Source of the DNA: a virus
Length of the DNA: 20,848 nucleotides
Strand: one strand, 5' to 3'
IMG/VR virus record: IMGVR_UViG_3300020156_000086
Span: 1 to 20,848 of that record
A program made the position numbers and the translations under genes. Shown one piece after another: positions 7,662 to 15,385 of the stretch (within the stretch, counting starts at the first letter, position 1; every line of letters begins with the position of its first letter). The notes below the pieces were generated by a model. The model did not search any database. It was given only the letters and a program-made list of their open reading frames with translations, and was not told where the DNA came from.

Positions 7662-8327
7662 ATGACCACGTCCTTCCAGCCGGCCTTCTCTTCTGCCGGC
7701 AGTCACACCCACGACAGACTGCTGGCCGGTGACGCGGTCAACGCGGTCACCGAGAGCATCGTGCTGGATACGGGCAACCTTACCCGCGGCGCGCTCCTGG
7801 GCAAGATCACCAACGGCTCGGCGAGCTCCGAGGCCAAGTCCGGCGGCAACACCGGCAACGGCACGATGGGCACCGTCACCGTGGGCAGCGGCGCGAAGGC
7901 TGGCGTGTACCAGCTTCGCATCGTGACCGCCGCCAGCAATGCCGGCGAGTTCACCGTGAAAGATCCGGACGGTGTCGTGGTCGGCGTCGGCGATGTCGCG
8001 ACCGCCTTCGCTGGCGGCGGCCTGAGCTTCACGCTCGCCGATGGCGGCACCGATTTCGTGGTCGGCGACGGCTTCGACATCACGGTCGCGGCCGGCTCTG
8101 GCAAATACGTGCTTTCGGCGACCGCTGCCACCGACGGCAGCGAAGTGCCGCGCGCGATCCTGGCAGAAGATGCCGACGCCACCAGCGGCGACGTAACCAC
8201 CGTCGCCTACCTGACCGGCGAGTTCAACAGCGACGCCATGACGTTCGGCACTGGTCACACGGCCGACAGCGTCAAGGATAAGCTGGCCGATCGCGGCATC
8301 TTCCTGAAGACGAACACGCCTTACTGA
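7662..8327 (+). CDS. Head decoration protein (lambda gpD-like) with an inserted domain
   Basis: A 221-residue protein, about twice the size of lambda gpD (110). The D-like parts are the two ends: the N-terminus (DRLLAGDAVNAVTESIVLD, then GNLTRGALLGKI) and the C-terminus (SEVPRAILAEDADATSGDV, then TGEFNSDAMTFG). Between them, about residues 55-150, lies a beta-rich insert starting SGGNTGNGTMGTVTVGSGAK and ending near GDGFDITVAAGSGKY. Similar inserts occur in decoration proteins of other phages as I recall them; it would face outward from the capsid. D trimers stabilise the expanded head. There is a strong GGAGG at 7649-7653, eight bases before the ATG. The gene lies between scaffold and capsid as in lambda. 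Confidence 0.9.
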   Translation: MTTSFQPAFSSAGSHTHDRLLAGDAVNAVTESIVLDTGNLTRGALLGKITNGSASSEAKSGGNTGNGTMGTVTVGSGAKAGVYQLRIVTAASNAGEFTVKDPDGVVVGVGDVATAFAGGGLSFTLADGGTDFVVGDGFDITVAAGSGKYVLSATAATDGSEVPRAILAEDADATSGDVTTVAYLTGEFNSDAMTFGTGHTADSVKDKLADRGIFLKTNTPY

Positions 8328-8397
8328 TCGGAAATTCCAGAAGTTCGATTTGCAGGTTTGAAACTTTACTTTTTGCGGAACGGGGAGGCCTGACGCA

Positions 8398-9444
8398 ATG
8401 GCAATTGAAATCTACAACACCGCGGTACTTAACGGCGTCGTGGACCGGCTCATCCCCGTCCCGTCGCCCTTTCTCGATCTGTTCTTCGGTTCCGTGATCA
8501 ATCACGACACCGAGGAAGTCTATTTCGACGTCGCAACCGACAAGCCGCGCATCACGCCGTTCGTGCATCCGCTGAGCGAAGCGGGTGTCGTCGACAGCGC
8601 AGGCTATTCCACCAAGTCGGTCAAGCCGGCCTACTTGAAGGACCTGCGCGTGCACAACCCGCTCAAGGCGCTGAAACGCCGCGCTGGTGAAGCCATGCTC
8701 GGCAGCATGACGCCGATGCAGCGCCAGATGGCGAACATCGCCGACGACATCGCCGACCAGAACCGCATGGCTGCCCGCCGCATGGAAGTCATGGCGATCG
8801 AGGCGATCCGCGACGGCAGGGCCACGATCATCGGCAAAGGCTTCAACGCCGTGGTGGACTTCGGTCGTCACGCTGATCTGACCGAGACGCTGTCCAGCAA
8901 CGACCGCTGGAGCGTGGTCGATGCGAGCGCGCCCGACATCCCGGCACAGCTTGAAGAATGGTCGCAGGAGATTGCGAACTTCGGCGGCAACGTCGAGATC
9001 GTGATCATGGACGTCAAGGCCTGGAACCTGCTGCGCAAGGCGCCTTCGATCGTGAACGGCGAGAAAGGCCTGCTGGACATCCGTCGCGGCGATGACAGCT
9101 CGCTGATCATCAGCCCGAAGATCGCGATCGAAGCCGGCCTGCAGTACAAGGGCATGATCGGCAATTTCCCGATCTACGTGTACACCGGCGAGTACATCGA
9201 TCCGGCCGACGGCCAGACGAAAAAGTACATGCCCGACAACACTGTGCTGATGGCTGGCCGCGCTGTCGAGGGTGTCCGTCACTACGGCGCGATCATGGAC
9301 GTCGATGTCCTGGTGAGCCGCGACCGCTACGTCCAGTCCTGGGTCGAGAAGAACCCGAGCCGCCGCATGCTTCAGCTTGAATCGGCGCCGCTGCTCGTGC
9401 CCTACCGCCCGAACAGCTCCAAGAAAATCACGGTGACCAGCTAA
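8398..9444 (+). CDS. Major capsid protein (lambda gpE family)
   Basis: A 348-residue shell protein (lambda E has 341) with the HK97 fold expected of the E family. Recognisable segments are the N-terminal IPVPSPFLDLFFGSVINHDT, the long spine-helix region around residues 95-130 (MTPMQRQMANIADDIADQNR) and the C-terminal AVEGVRHYGAIMDVD followed by LQLESAPLLVPYRPNSS. It has one of the strongest ribosome-binding sites in the window, GGGGAGG at 8382-8388, nine bases before the ATG, which suits the most abundant virion protein. It stands alone between a 70-base leader and a strong terminator. Confidence 0.96.
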   Translation: MAIEIYNTAVLNGVVDRLIPVPSPFLDLFFGSVINHDTEEVYFDVATDKPRITPFVHPLSEAGVVDSAGYSTKSVKPAYLKDLRVHNPLKALKRRAGEAMLGSMTPMQRQMANIADDIADQNRMAARRMEVMAIEAIRDGRATIIGKGFNAVVDFGRHADLTETLSSNDRWSVVDASAPDIPAQLEEWSQEIANFGGNVEIVIMDVKAWNLLRKAPSIVNGEKGLLDIRRGDDSSLIISPKIAIEAGLQYKGMIGNFPIYVYTGEYIDPADGQTKKYMPDNTVLMAGRAVEGVRHYGAIMDVDVLVSRDRYVQSWVEKNPSRRMLQLESAPLLVPYRPNSSKKITVTS

Positions 9445-9488
9445 GGCTGGTCCCTGATCTTCACCGAGGCCTGAAGCCCGGAAAACAG

Positions 9489-9513
9489 AAAGGGCGGGCG
9501 ACCGCCCTTTTTT
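9489..9513 (+). terminator. Strong rho-independent terminator after the capsid gene
   Basis: AAAGGGCGG (9489-9497) pairs perfectly with CCGCCCTTT (9502-9510) around the tetraloop GCGA, a stable GNRA-type loop. Six T run from 9508 to 9513. It lies 45 bases after the capsid stop and 24 before the next ATG, splitting the structural genes. It should limit or set transcription into the connector and baseplate genes unless antitermination or another promoter acts. Confidence 0.9.
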
Positions 9514-9536
9514 CATCCTACTGACAGGAGATCGCA

Positions 9537-10076
9537 ATGGGCAGGAAACTGAAGCTCAAACAGACCATCCGCAACGGCGGCAAACAGTACAGGCCGCCGA
9601 CGGTCATCGACTGCGACGCGCTGAACATCAGCAACGGCGAGGCCGACGTGCTGGTGCGCCGCGAGGTTGCCGTCAACTACATCGAGCCCGTGCCCGCGCT
9701 AGAACCCGAGCAGGCGCCAGCGCCGGCCAGCACCGGCCCGGAGATTGTTCCCGCTGGTGAGCAGGTCGTCATCACTGACGACGCCGAGGCAGTGGTGGTC
9801 GTGGCCGTCGATGTCCTAGCCGATGGCGAGCACGTGGGCGATCCCGTGGTGGTCGTGCCCGGACAGGTCACCGAGGAACCCGTGCTCGAGCAAGCGCAGG
9901 ACGAACAGGCCGCCACCAGCGACGACCAGAACGCCGGCGAGCAGGCAGAGCGCGCCCGCCACGAGGACGGCACGTTCAAGGCCGACGACCCGGCGACGCC
10001 CGACGTGAACGAGGCCTACGTCCAGACCGAGCAGGCGCCCGCGCTGGCCGGCAAAAGCAACAAGCGGAAACGGTAA
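9537..10076 (+). CDS. Hypothetical protein in the FI position, acidic low-complexity centre
   Basis: A 179-residue protein between capsid and FII-like genes, the place of lambda FI (132 residues). The first 50 residues form a small compact domain of the type common in short phage proteins (KLKLKQTIRNGGKQYRPPT, then EADVLVRREVAVNYIEP). Residues about 52-135 are acidic and rich in Ala, Val, Glu and Gln. The C-terminal stretch (ARHEDGTFKADDPATPDVNEAY) has a DDPxTPDVNEA motif that I recall in FI-like and connector-region phage proteins. The end is basic (KSNKRKR). The acidic centre resembles lambda FI, which helps terminase find proheads, but no homology can be shown here. AGGAG at 9526-9530 is a good ribosome-binding site. 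Confidence 0.7.
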   Translation: MGRKLKLKQTIRNGGKQYRPPTVIDCDALNISNGEADVLVRREVAVNYIEPVPALEPEQAPAPASTGPEIVPAGEQVVITDDAEAVVVVAVDVLADGEHVGDPVVVVPGQVTEEPVLEQAQDEQAATSDDQNAGEQAERARHEDGTFKADDPATPDVNEAYVQTEQAPALAGKSNKRKR

Positions 10077-10082
10077 GCCCTG

Positions 10083-10403
10083 ATGGCTGTCGAGACTGCC
10101 GAGGACCTGGACGCCTTTTTCGATCCCGATGCGTTCGGCGAGGAAATGGTGGCGCACGTCGGCGGTGAGCCGGTGCCGTTCGTCGGCATCCCGACCACCG
10201 GCCAGGTCCACGAGCAGACCAGCACGATGACCGCGCAAGCTTCCATGATTCAGCCGCGCATCCTGGCGAAGCGCGAGGACCTGGAAGCCCTGGAGGTCGA
10301 CCACGAGATCGAGCGCCAGGACGGCACGCGCGTGAAGGTCATCGACCTGGGATACAAGGGCGATCTCGTCATCATCAGCTACCAGGACGGCGACGTCTAC
10401 TGA
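10083..10403 (+). CDS. Head-tail joining protein, lambda gpFII-like
   Basis: A 106-residue protein (lambda FII has 117). After a short acidic N-terminus (TAEDLDAFFDPDAFGEEM) comes a beta-rich domain, GGEPVPFVGIPTTGQVHEQT, with AKREDLEALEVDHEI matching the conserved turn in which the joiner sets its strand order, then a C-terminal strand pair ending KGDLVIISYQDGDVY. FII attaches to W at the portal and receives the tail. Location and size agree. It starts seven bases after the previous stop and has only a weak Shine-Dalgarno, so it is probably coupled to its neighbour. Confidence 0.75.
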   Translation: MAVETAEDLDAFFDPDAFGEEMVAHVGGEPVPFVGIPTTGQVHEQTSTMTAQASMIQPRILAKREDLEALEVDHEIERQDGTRVKVIDLGYKGDLVIISYQDGDVY

Positions 10404-10406
10404 GCC

Positions 10407-11012
10407 ATGGCGCACCATCGCAAGATCATCCGCGACGCCGTAGCCGCCGTCCTGACGACGGCGGACACCGCTGCCGGCGACAAGGTCTACACGAGCCGCA
10501 GCCGACCGGTGCCCGAGCAGACGCTCAAGCAGAGCCCGGTGCTGTCTGTCTACACGGCCGACGAGACCAGCCGGAAGACGGCTGACAGCCACGCGCTCGA
10601 GCGCGTTCTGATGGTCAGCATCGAAGGACTGGCCGCCGGCGGTGACGACCTGGACGACACACTGGACAACCTGGCCGAGCAGGTCGAGGCGGCGATCAAC
10701 GCGAACCCGAACCCGGACAACCTGCTGACCGAAAGCCTCGCGCTGACCGGCACGACGTCGGAAATTTCGTCGCGCGGCAACCTGCAGGTCGGCGCCTTCC
10801 GCATGGATTTCGAGTGCACGTACATGACGCCGATCATCGACGAGGGCGATCCCGGCACGCGGCCCGACACCGTCTACACGCTGCCGATGCCGAACGCGGA
10901 TCGGTACGAGGAAATCTTCAAGCCCGAGCACCAGCAGCCCGAGGAATGCGGCGTCTGTGATGACGAGGCATGGGGCGGCGACCTGACTGACGAACACCTG
11001 GTGCGGCCATGA
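10407..11012 (+). CDS. Probable tail terminator / minor tail protein (gpU-like)
   Basis: A 201-residue protein whose first 140 residues have the alternating pattern of the gpU tail-terminator family: an N-terminal helix (RKIIRDAVAAVLTTADTAAG), a strand with the phrase SPVLSVYTADE, a strand LERVLMVSIEGLAA, a long helix (DDLDDTLDNLAEQVEAAINA) and a final strand GAFRMDFECTYMT. Such proteins cap the tail tube or sheath and dock to the head joiner. Residues about 145-201 are an acidic extension of unclear role with one CxxC (ECGVCDD). It begins four bases after the joiner stop, and its TGA overlaps the next ATG. An alternative is a P2-type tail completion protein. Confidence 0.6.
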   Translation: MAHHRKIIRDAVAAVLTTADTAAGDKVYTSRSRPVPEQTLKQSPVLSVYTADETSRKTADSHALERVLMVSIEGLAAGGDDLDDTLDNLAEQVEAAINANPNPDNLLTESLALTGTTSEISSRGNLQVGAFRMDFECTYMTPIIDEGDPGTRPDTVYTLPMPNADRYEEIFKPEHQQPEECGVCDDEAWGGDLTDEHLVRP

Positions 11013-11677
11013 CAGCGCGCGACCGCGGCTTCAGCGAACTGGCGCTGCCCGACATGGAGCGCCGCATGGCGAACACCGTGCGCCATGGCAAGGTCATGGA
11101 AGTGAATCATGCGACCAGGCGCGTGCGCGTGAAGTCCGGCGAGATCGAGACCGATTGGATCCCGTGGCCGGCTGGCCGCGCAGCTGCTGGCAAGCGCCGC
11201 TGGGATCCGCCCGAGGTCGGCGAGCAGGTGACGATGCTGTCGCCGGGCGGCGACTTCCGGCAGGCGGTCGTCATCCCGGGCGTCTACCAGACCGAATACG
11301 ACGCGCCGAGCAGCGACCCGAACAAGGACACGACCGAGTACGGCGACGGCACCGTGATCGAGTACGACCGCGGCACGCACACGCTGCGCGCGGACCTGGG
11401 CGACAGCAAGATGACGATGACCCGCGAGGCCGTCGTGATCGAGATTGGTGCCGCGAAGGTCACGATGACGGCGAGCGGCACGACCTGGAACGGGCCGGTG
11501 CTGTTCACGGATCCGGTCACCTACGAAGCCGGCATGACTGGCAGCAACGGCGCCGACATCAACGGCACGCTGACCGTGACGGGCGGCGACATCGTGAACA
11601 ACAGCAAGAGCGTCGGCAGCACGCACACGCACGTCGGCGTATCGCCGGGCGGCGGCGTGACTGGCGTGCCGAGCTGA
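11009..11677 (+). CDS. Baseplate spike protein (P2 gpV family)
   Basis: A 222-residue baseplate assembly and spike protein of the P2 gpV/gp45-like kind. Residues about 25-95 form the OB-fold (VRHGKVMEVNHATRRVRVKS, then WDPPEVGEQVTMLSPGGDF). Residues 100-195 form a run of short beta strands typical of the triple-stranded beta-helix needle. The C-terminus carries STHTHVGVSPGGG. The His-x-His pair at about 206 and 208 matches the metal-binding tip known for the P2 and phi92 spikes, where six His from three chains hold iron. The spike pierces the outer membrane on sheath contraction. It overlaps the previous gene by four bases (ATGA). Confidence 0.92.
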   Translation: MTARDRGFSELALPDMERRMANTVRHGKVMEVNHATRRVRVKSGEIETDWIPWPAGRAAAGKRRWDPPEVGEQVTMLSPGGDFRQAVVIPGVYQTEYDAPSSDPNKDTTEYGDGTVIEYDRGTHTLRADLGDSKMTMTREAVVIEIGAAKVTMTASGTTWNGPVLFTDPVTYEAGMTGSNGADINGTLTVTGGDIVNNSKSVGSTHTHVGVSPGGGVTGVPS

Positions 11678-11688
11678 TAGGGGCGGCC

Positions 11689-12030
11689 ATGCGCGGCATC
11701 AATCGAATCACTGGCAAGGAACTGGACGGCATCCCGCATATCCAGCAGAGCATCCGCGACATCCTGACGACCAAGATCGGGACGCGCGTCATGCGCCGCG
11801 ACTACGGCAGCCGCCTGCCCGAGCTCGTCGACCATCCGATCAATGAAGCCACCAAGATCGAGCTATTCGCGGCCACCGCCGAAGCCTTGGTCCGCTGGGA
11901 GCCGCGCTTCCGCCTGGACCGTGTTTATCTGACGGCAGCAGGAGATCAGGGCAAGATTATTTTGACATTAGAGGGTAGAATCCGCGCTACCGAGCAAGTC
12001 GTCAGGTTTGAAGGCATCGAGATCACGTAA
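11689..12030 (+). CDS. Baseplate wedge protein (P2 gpW / T4 gp25 family)
   Basis: A 113-residue baseplate protein with gp25-like lysozyme-fold features: IPHIQQSIRDILTTKIGTRV, RRDYGSRLPELVDHPINEAT and WEPRFRLDRVYL. The MRRDYGSRLPEL region matches the EPR-type core of gp25 homologs, which start sheath polymerisation from the baseplate. I start it at ATG 11689 with AGGGG at 11679-11683; the frame is open further upstream but there only shadows the spike gene. An AT-rich, rare-codon pocket (ATT TTG ACA TTA ... AGA) at 11959-11983 includes a promoter-like TAGAAT. Its stop overlaps the next start by one base (TAATG). Confidence 0.9.
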   Translation: MRGINRITGKELDGIPHIQQSIRDILTTKIGTRVMRRDYGSRLPELVDHPINEATKIELFAATAEALVRWEPRFRLDRVYLTAAGDQGKIILTLEGRIRATEQVVRFEGIEIT

Positions 12031-12917
12031 TGGCGGGCGATTTTACAACGGTCGATCTTTCGCAACTGGTCGCGCCTGGCGTCGTCGAGACGCTGGACTT
12101 CGAGGCGATCCTGGCGGCGATGGTCGCGGATCTTCAGGCGCGTGATGCGACCTTCACGGCACTGGTCGAAAGCGACCCGGCCTACAAGGTGCTCGAGGTC
12201 GCCGCCTACCGGGAAATCCTGATACGGCAGCGCGTGAACGAAGCCGCGAAGGCCGTGATGCTGGCCTATGCTGCCCGGACCGACCTGGACCAGATCGGCG
12301 CGAACTTCAACGTCGAGCGCCTTGTCGTCGACGAGGGCGATCCCGACGCGGTCCCGCCCGTGCCGCCTACCTACGAAACCGACACCGCCTTCCGCGCCCG
12401 CATTCAACTGGCGCTCGAGGGCATCACGACGGCCGGCAGCGAGGGCAGCTACGTGTTCCACGGGCTGAGCGCTGACGGCGACGTGCGAGACATCCAGGCC
12501 ATCAGCCCTGAACCCGGCGACGTCGAGGTCTATGTGCTCGCCCATTCCGGTGACGGCACGGCCAGCACCGAGCTCGTGAACACCGTGACGGCCGCGCTCA
12601 ATGCGCAGGACGTGCGCCCGCTGACCGACAACGTGACCGTGCAGACGGCGATGATCGTCGAGTATTCCGTCGACGCCACGCTGGAGATCGAGAACGGCCC
12701 GGACCCAGATGTCGTGCTCGCCGCGGCCGAGGAGGCTGTGACGACCTACGTCGAGCAGATCCGGCGCATCGGCTACACCATTCCGCTGTCCGGCCTGTTC
12801 GCGGCACTTCACCAGCCTGGCGTCCGCAAGGTGACGCTGGCCTCGCCGAGCGCCGACGTCGAGATCGAGGACGGCGAGGCTGGCTACTGCGCATCGATCG
12901 CGGTGGCGCAGGCATAA
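12030..12917 (+). CDS. Baseplate protein J (P2 gpJ / Mu gp47 / T4 gp6 family)
   Basis: A 295-residue baseplate wedge protein. P2 gpJ is 302 residues. Family features are the N-terminal VETLDFEAILAAMVADLQA, the helical FTALVESDPAYKVLEVAAYR, then AYAARTDLDQIGANFNVERL, and ADGDVRDIQAISPEPGDVEV followed by VRPLTDNVTVQTA. The protein bridges neighbouring wedges and closes the ring around the spike. It starts one base into the W stop, so the two are coupled, and is followed by gene I after two bases. Confidence 0.95.
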   Translation: MAGDFTTVDLSQLVAPGVVETLDFEAILAAMVADLQARDATFTALVESDPAYKVLEVAAYREILIRQRVNEAAKAVMLAYAARTDLDQIGANFNVERLVVDEGDPDAVPPVPPTYETDTAFRARIQLALEGITTAGSEGSYVFHGLSADGDVRDIQAISPEPGDVEVYVLAHSGDGTASTELVNTVTAALNAQDVRPLTDNVTVQTAMIVEYSVDATLEIENGPDPDVVLAAAEEAVTTYVEQIRRIGYTIPLSGLFAALHQPGVRKVTLASPSADVEIEDGEAGYCASIAVAQA

Positions 12918-12919
12918 CC

Positions 12920-13489
12920 ATGGCCGACCTGCTTCCGCCCAACGCCAGCGACCAGGAGCGCGCTCTATCGAACGCGGTGGACCGGGCTGTGCCGGTCGTA
13001 GTGCGCGAGGTCTGGAGCCCGGACACGTGCCCGGCCGCGCTGCTGCCGTGGCTGGCATGGGCATTCTCTGTGGACACCTGGGATCCGGGGATGACCGAGG
13101 CGCAGAAGCGCGCCGTCATCAAGGCCAGCGTCGCCGTGCACCAGCGCAAGGGCACGATCGGCGCGCTGCAATCTTCGCTTGACGCGCTCGGCTACGACGA
13201 CATCGACGTGACCGAGTGGTTCCAGATGGAACCGCAGGGCGACCCATACACGTTCGCGCTGCTGGTCGGCGTCGAGCAGACCGGCATCGAGGACCAGAGC
13301 GGCTACGACCGCATCATCGCGACCACGATGGCGGCGAAAAACCTGCGCAGCCATCTGGTCGGCGTCGACGTGCTGGCGACGAGCTCCGGCAGCTTCTACA
13401 TCGGCGGCGTGAGCAACGATGCCGAGACGACCGAGATCGATTGCGAGCCGGTGACGATAGTTTTGAACGAAATGGTTTTGATGGGCTGA
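12920..13489 (+). CDS. Tail protein I (P2 gpI family)
   Basis: A 189-residue baseplate protein (P2 gpI has 176). The signature reads LLPPNASDQERALSNA at the start, CPAALLPWLAWAFSVDTWD at about residues 37-55 and VHQRKGTIGALQSSLDALGY at about 73-92. GpI binds wedge protein J and anchors the tail fibre; the fibre gene follows directly, as in P2. The last 12 codons (ACG ATA GTT TTG AAC GAA ATG GTT TTG) are poorer in GC than the rest, just where the module changes from baseplate to fibre. Confidence 0.93.
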   Translation: MADLLPPNASDQERALSNAVDRAVPVVVREVWSPDTCPAALLPWLAWAFSVDTWDPGMTEAQKRAVIKASVAVHQRKGTIGALQSSLDALGYDDIDVTEWFQMEPQGDPYTFALLVGVEQTGIEDQSGYDRIIATTMAAKNLRSHLVGVDVLATSSGSFYIGGVSNDAETTEIDCEPVTIVLNEMVLMG

Positions 13490-13492
13490 CCT

Positions 13493-15343
13493 ATGGAACT
13501 GAAGACCTTTTTTGCGCAGGACCTGCAGGGCAACGCGATCCAGAGCCCGACGGTTTATATCTACACGTCAGGCACCACCACGCCGATCAGCGGCCTGCAG
13601 GATGCAGCCGGCAGCGCGCTCGCAAACCCTTTCACTGGTGGCACTGACGGCAAGATCGTGGTCGCCGCGCCAACCGGCCAGTATGACCTGCGCGTGACTG
13701 GTGGCGGCCGTGACTACACGATCCCGGTGCAGTTCATCGACCTGGCGGAAACACTGGCCGCTGCGGAAGCCGCCATGGCCGCTATCCTGGACAGCTTTGA
13801 CGACCGCTACCTGGGGGCGAAGTCCAGCGACCCGAGCGTGGACAACGACGGCAACGCGCTGGTCACTGGTGCGCTGTACTTCAACAGCAGCGTAGGCGAA
13901 ATGCGCGTGCGCACCGCTGGCGGCACATGGGTGAACGCAGGCGCAGGCGCCGGCTATCTGCCGCTGACGGGCGGGACGCTGACTGGCCAGCTGACAATTC
14001 AAGCTGCCGATGCTGTTGGTCGTCGGTACTCGGACACCAATGGTCCGTTTAACCAGTCGCTTGATAAAGCGAGAGGATCGAGCAGTGTGCCTTCCATTGT
14101 TCAAGACGGCGACGGCCTGGGCCTGGTGCGAATGCGTGGATGGGATGGCGCCGGTTTTATCGAGGCCGCAAGGATATTGGCACAGGTAGACGGCACCCCC
14201 GGCACCAACGACATGCCCGGCCGCCTCGTGTTCGCTACCACCGCCGACGGCGCAGCGAGCCCGACGGAGCGCATGCGCATCGCCAGTACCGGCACCATCA
14301 CCATTCCCGGCGACTGCCTTTTCGGCACCACCACGCCGGGAACGGATACAGCGAAGGTGGATATTGTTGATAGTACAGGCAGGTGCTTGTCGCTGAGCAA
14401 TTCCACTTCAGATGCCACACTCAAGGGTGCGTTCATTGGACTTCGCCACTATACGAACTCAGAAGAAGGCGTGGCCCTTATCGGGGGCTTTGCGCAGAGT
14501 GCGGACAACAGCGTCCGAATTGGCGGAGGATCAGCGACGCAGAACGCGGCCACCGAAGTCGGGATATACACGGCCACAAACAACACAACGCTTAGCGGCA
14601 CAAAGCGATGGGGCTGGAACTCGACTGGTGACTTCTTCCCCAATGCCGACAACACCTACAACATCGGCAGCGCCAGCTTAGGCGTTAAAGAAATCTTCGC
14701 CGACAACGGCACCATCAACACATCCGACGCCCGCCGCAAAACCGAAGTGCAGCCGCTGACGGCGAACGAGCTGGCGGCATCCATCGCGCTCGCGCGCGAA
14801 ATCGGCAGCTTCAAGTTCCTGGAGGCCATCAGCCTGAAGGGCGAGGAAGATGCGCGCTTGCATATTGGAATGACCGTTCAAAAGGCCATCGCCATCATGC
14901 AAAGCCACGGCCTGGACCCGATGGCGTACAGCTTCATCTGTTACGACAGCTGGGGCGACGAGCTGGGCGAAGTCGAAACCACGGCGGACGATCCGGAAGG
15001 CGAGGCCCGCACGCGCGAAATCCCGCGCACGCGCACGAAGGAAACCACCGGCCGCGAAGTCCGCGTGATCGACGGCGTGCCCACGCTGGTGGAAGAAACC
15101 AGCGAAGTGGAAGTGCCGCTGTATGAGGATCGGCCGGTGGTGGATCAGAACGGCGAACCCGTGCTGGGCGAGGACGGCGAGCAAATGATTTTCGCGGTGC
15201 CGGTGGTGGACACCATCACCGAGTATTTCAAAACCGCCGTGATCCGTCCCGCCGGCGACAAATACAGCTTCCGCGTCCAGGAACTGCTGCTGTTCATCGC
15301 GCGCGGCATGGATGCAAGGCTCGCCGCGCTGGAAGCCGCATAA
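13493..15343 (+). CDS. Tail fibre with C-terminal S74 intramolecular chaperone
   Basis: A 616-residue fibre. Residues 1-85 look like a virion-attachment domain (MELKTFFAQDLQGNAIQSPT, then GGTDGKIVVAAPTGQYDLRV). At about 155-168 is the phage fibre phrase YLPLTGGTLTGQL. Residues 170-385 are the variable shaft or receptor region. ADNTYNIGSASLGVKEIFAD leads to the S74 chaperone, with self-cleavage expected before Ser411 in the SDARRK motif, Lys416 being the conserved partner. The chaperone trimerises the fibre and is then released. Its core is HIGMTVQKAIAIMQ, GLDPMAYSFICYDSW and, after about 100 extra acidic residues (about 489-587), YSFRVQELLLFIARG. The middle of the gene (about 14000-14700) is visibly poorer in GC. 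It starts three bases after gene I. Confidence 0.9.
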   Translation: MELKTFFAQDLQGNAIQSPTVYIYTSGTTTPISGLQDAAGSALANPFTGGTDGKIVVAAPTGQYDLRVTGGGRDYTIPVQFIDLAETLAAAEAAMAAILDSFDDRYLGAKSSDPSVDNDGNALVTGALYFNSSVGEMRVRTAGGTWVNAGAGAGYLPLTGGTLTGQLTIQAADAVGRRYSDTNGPFNQSLDKARGSSSVPSIVQDGDGLGLVRMRGWDGAGFIEAARILAQVDGTPGTNDMPGRLVFATTADGAASPTERMRIASTGTITIPGDCLFGTTTPGTDTAKVDIVDSTGRCLSLSNSTSDATLKGAFIGLRHYTNSEEGVALIGGFAQSADNSVRIGGGSATQNAATEVGIYTATNNTTLSGTKRWGWNSTGDFFPNADNTYNIGSASLGVKEIFADNGTINTSDARRKTEVQPLTANELAASIALAREIGSFKFLEAISLKGEEDARLHIGMTVQKAIAIMQSHGLDPMAYSFICYDSWGDELGEVETTADDPEGEARTREIPRTRTKETTGREVRVIDGVPTLVEETSEVEVPLYEDRPVVDQNGEPVLGEDGEQMIFAVPVVDTITEYFKTAVIRPAGDKYSFRVQELLLFIARGMDARLAALEAA

Positions 15344-15350
15344 AGCAACC

Positions 15351-15359
15351 TGATACAAT
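15351..15359 (+). promoter_or_regulatory. Extended -10-like element before the gpH-like gene
   Basis: TGATACAAT lies in the 42-base gap after the S74 fibre stop. A transcript would start near 15366, 20 bases before the next ATG. A matching -35 is not evident. It resembles the elements at 155, 4462 and 18404. Confidence 0.35.
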
Positions 15360-15385
15360 CACCGCGAGATCACTGAGGAATTGCC

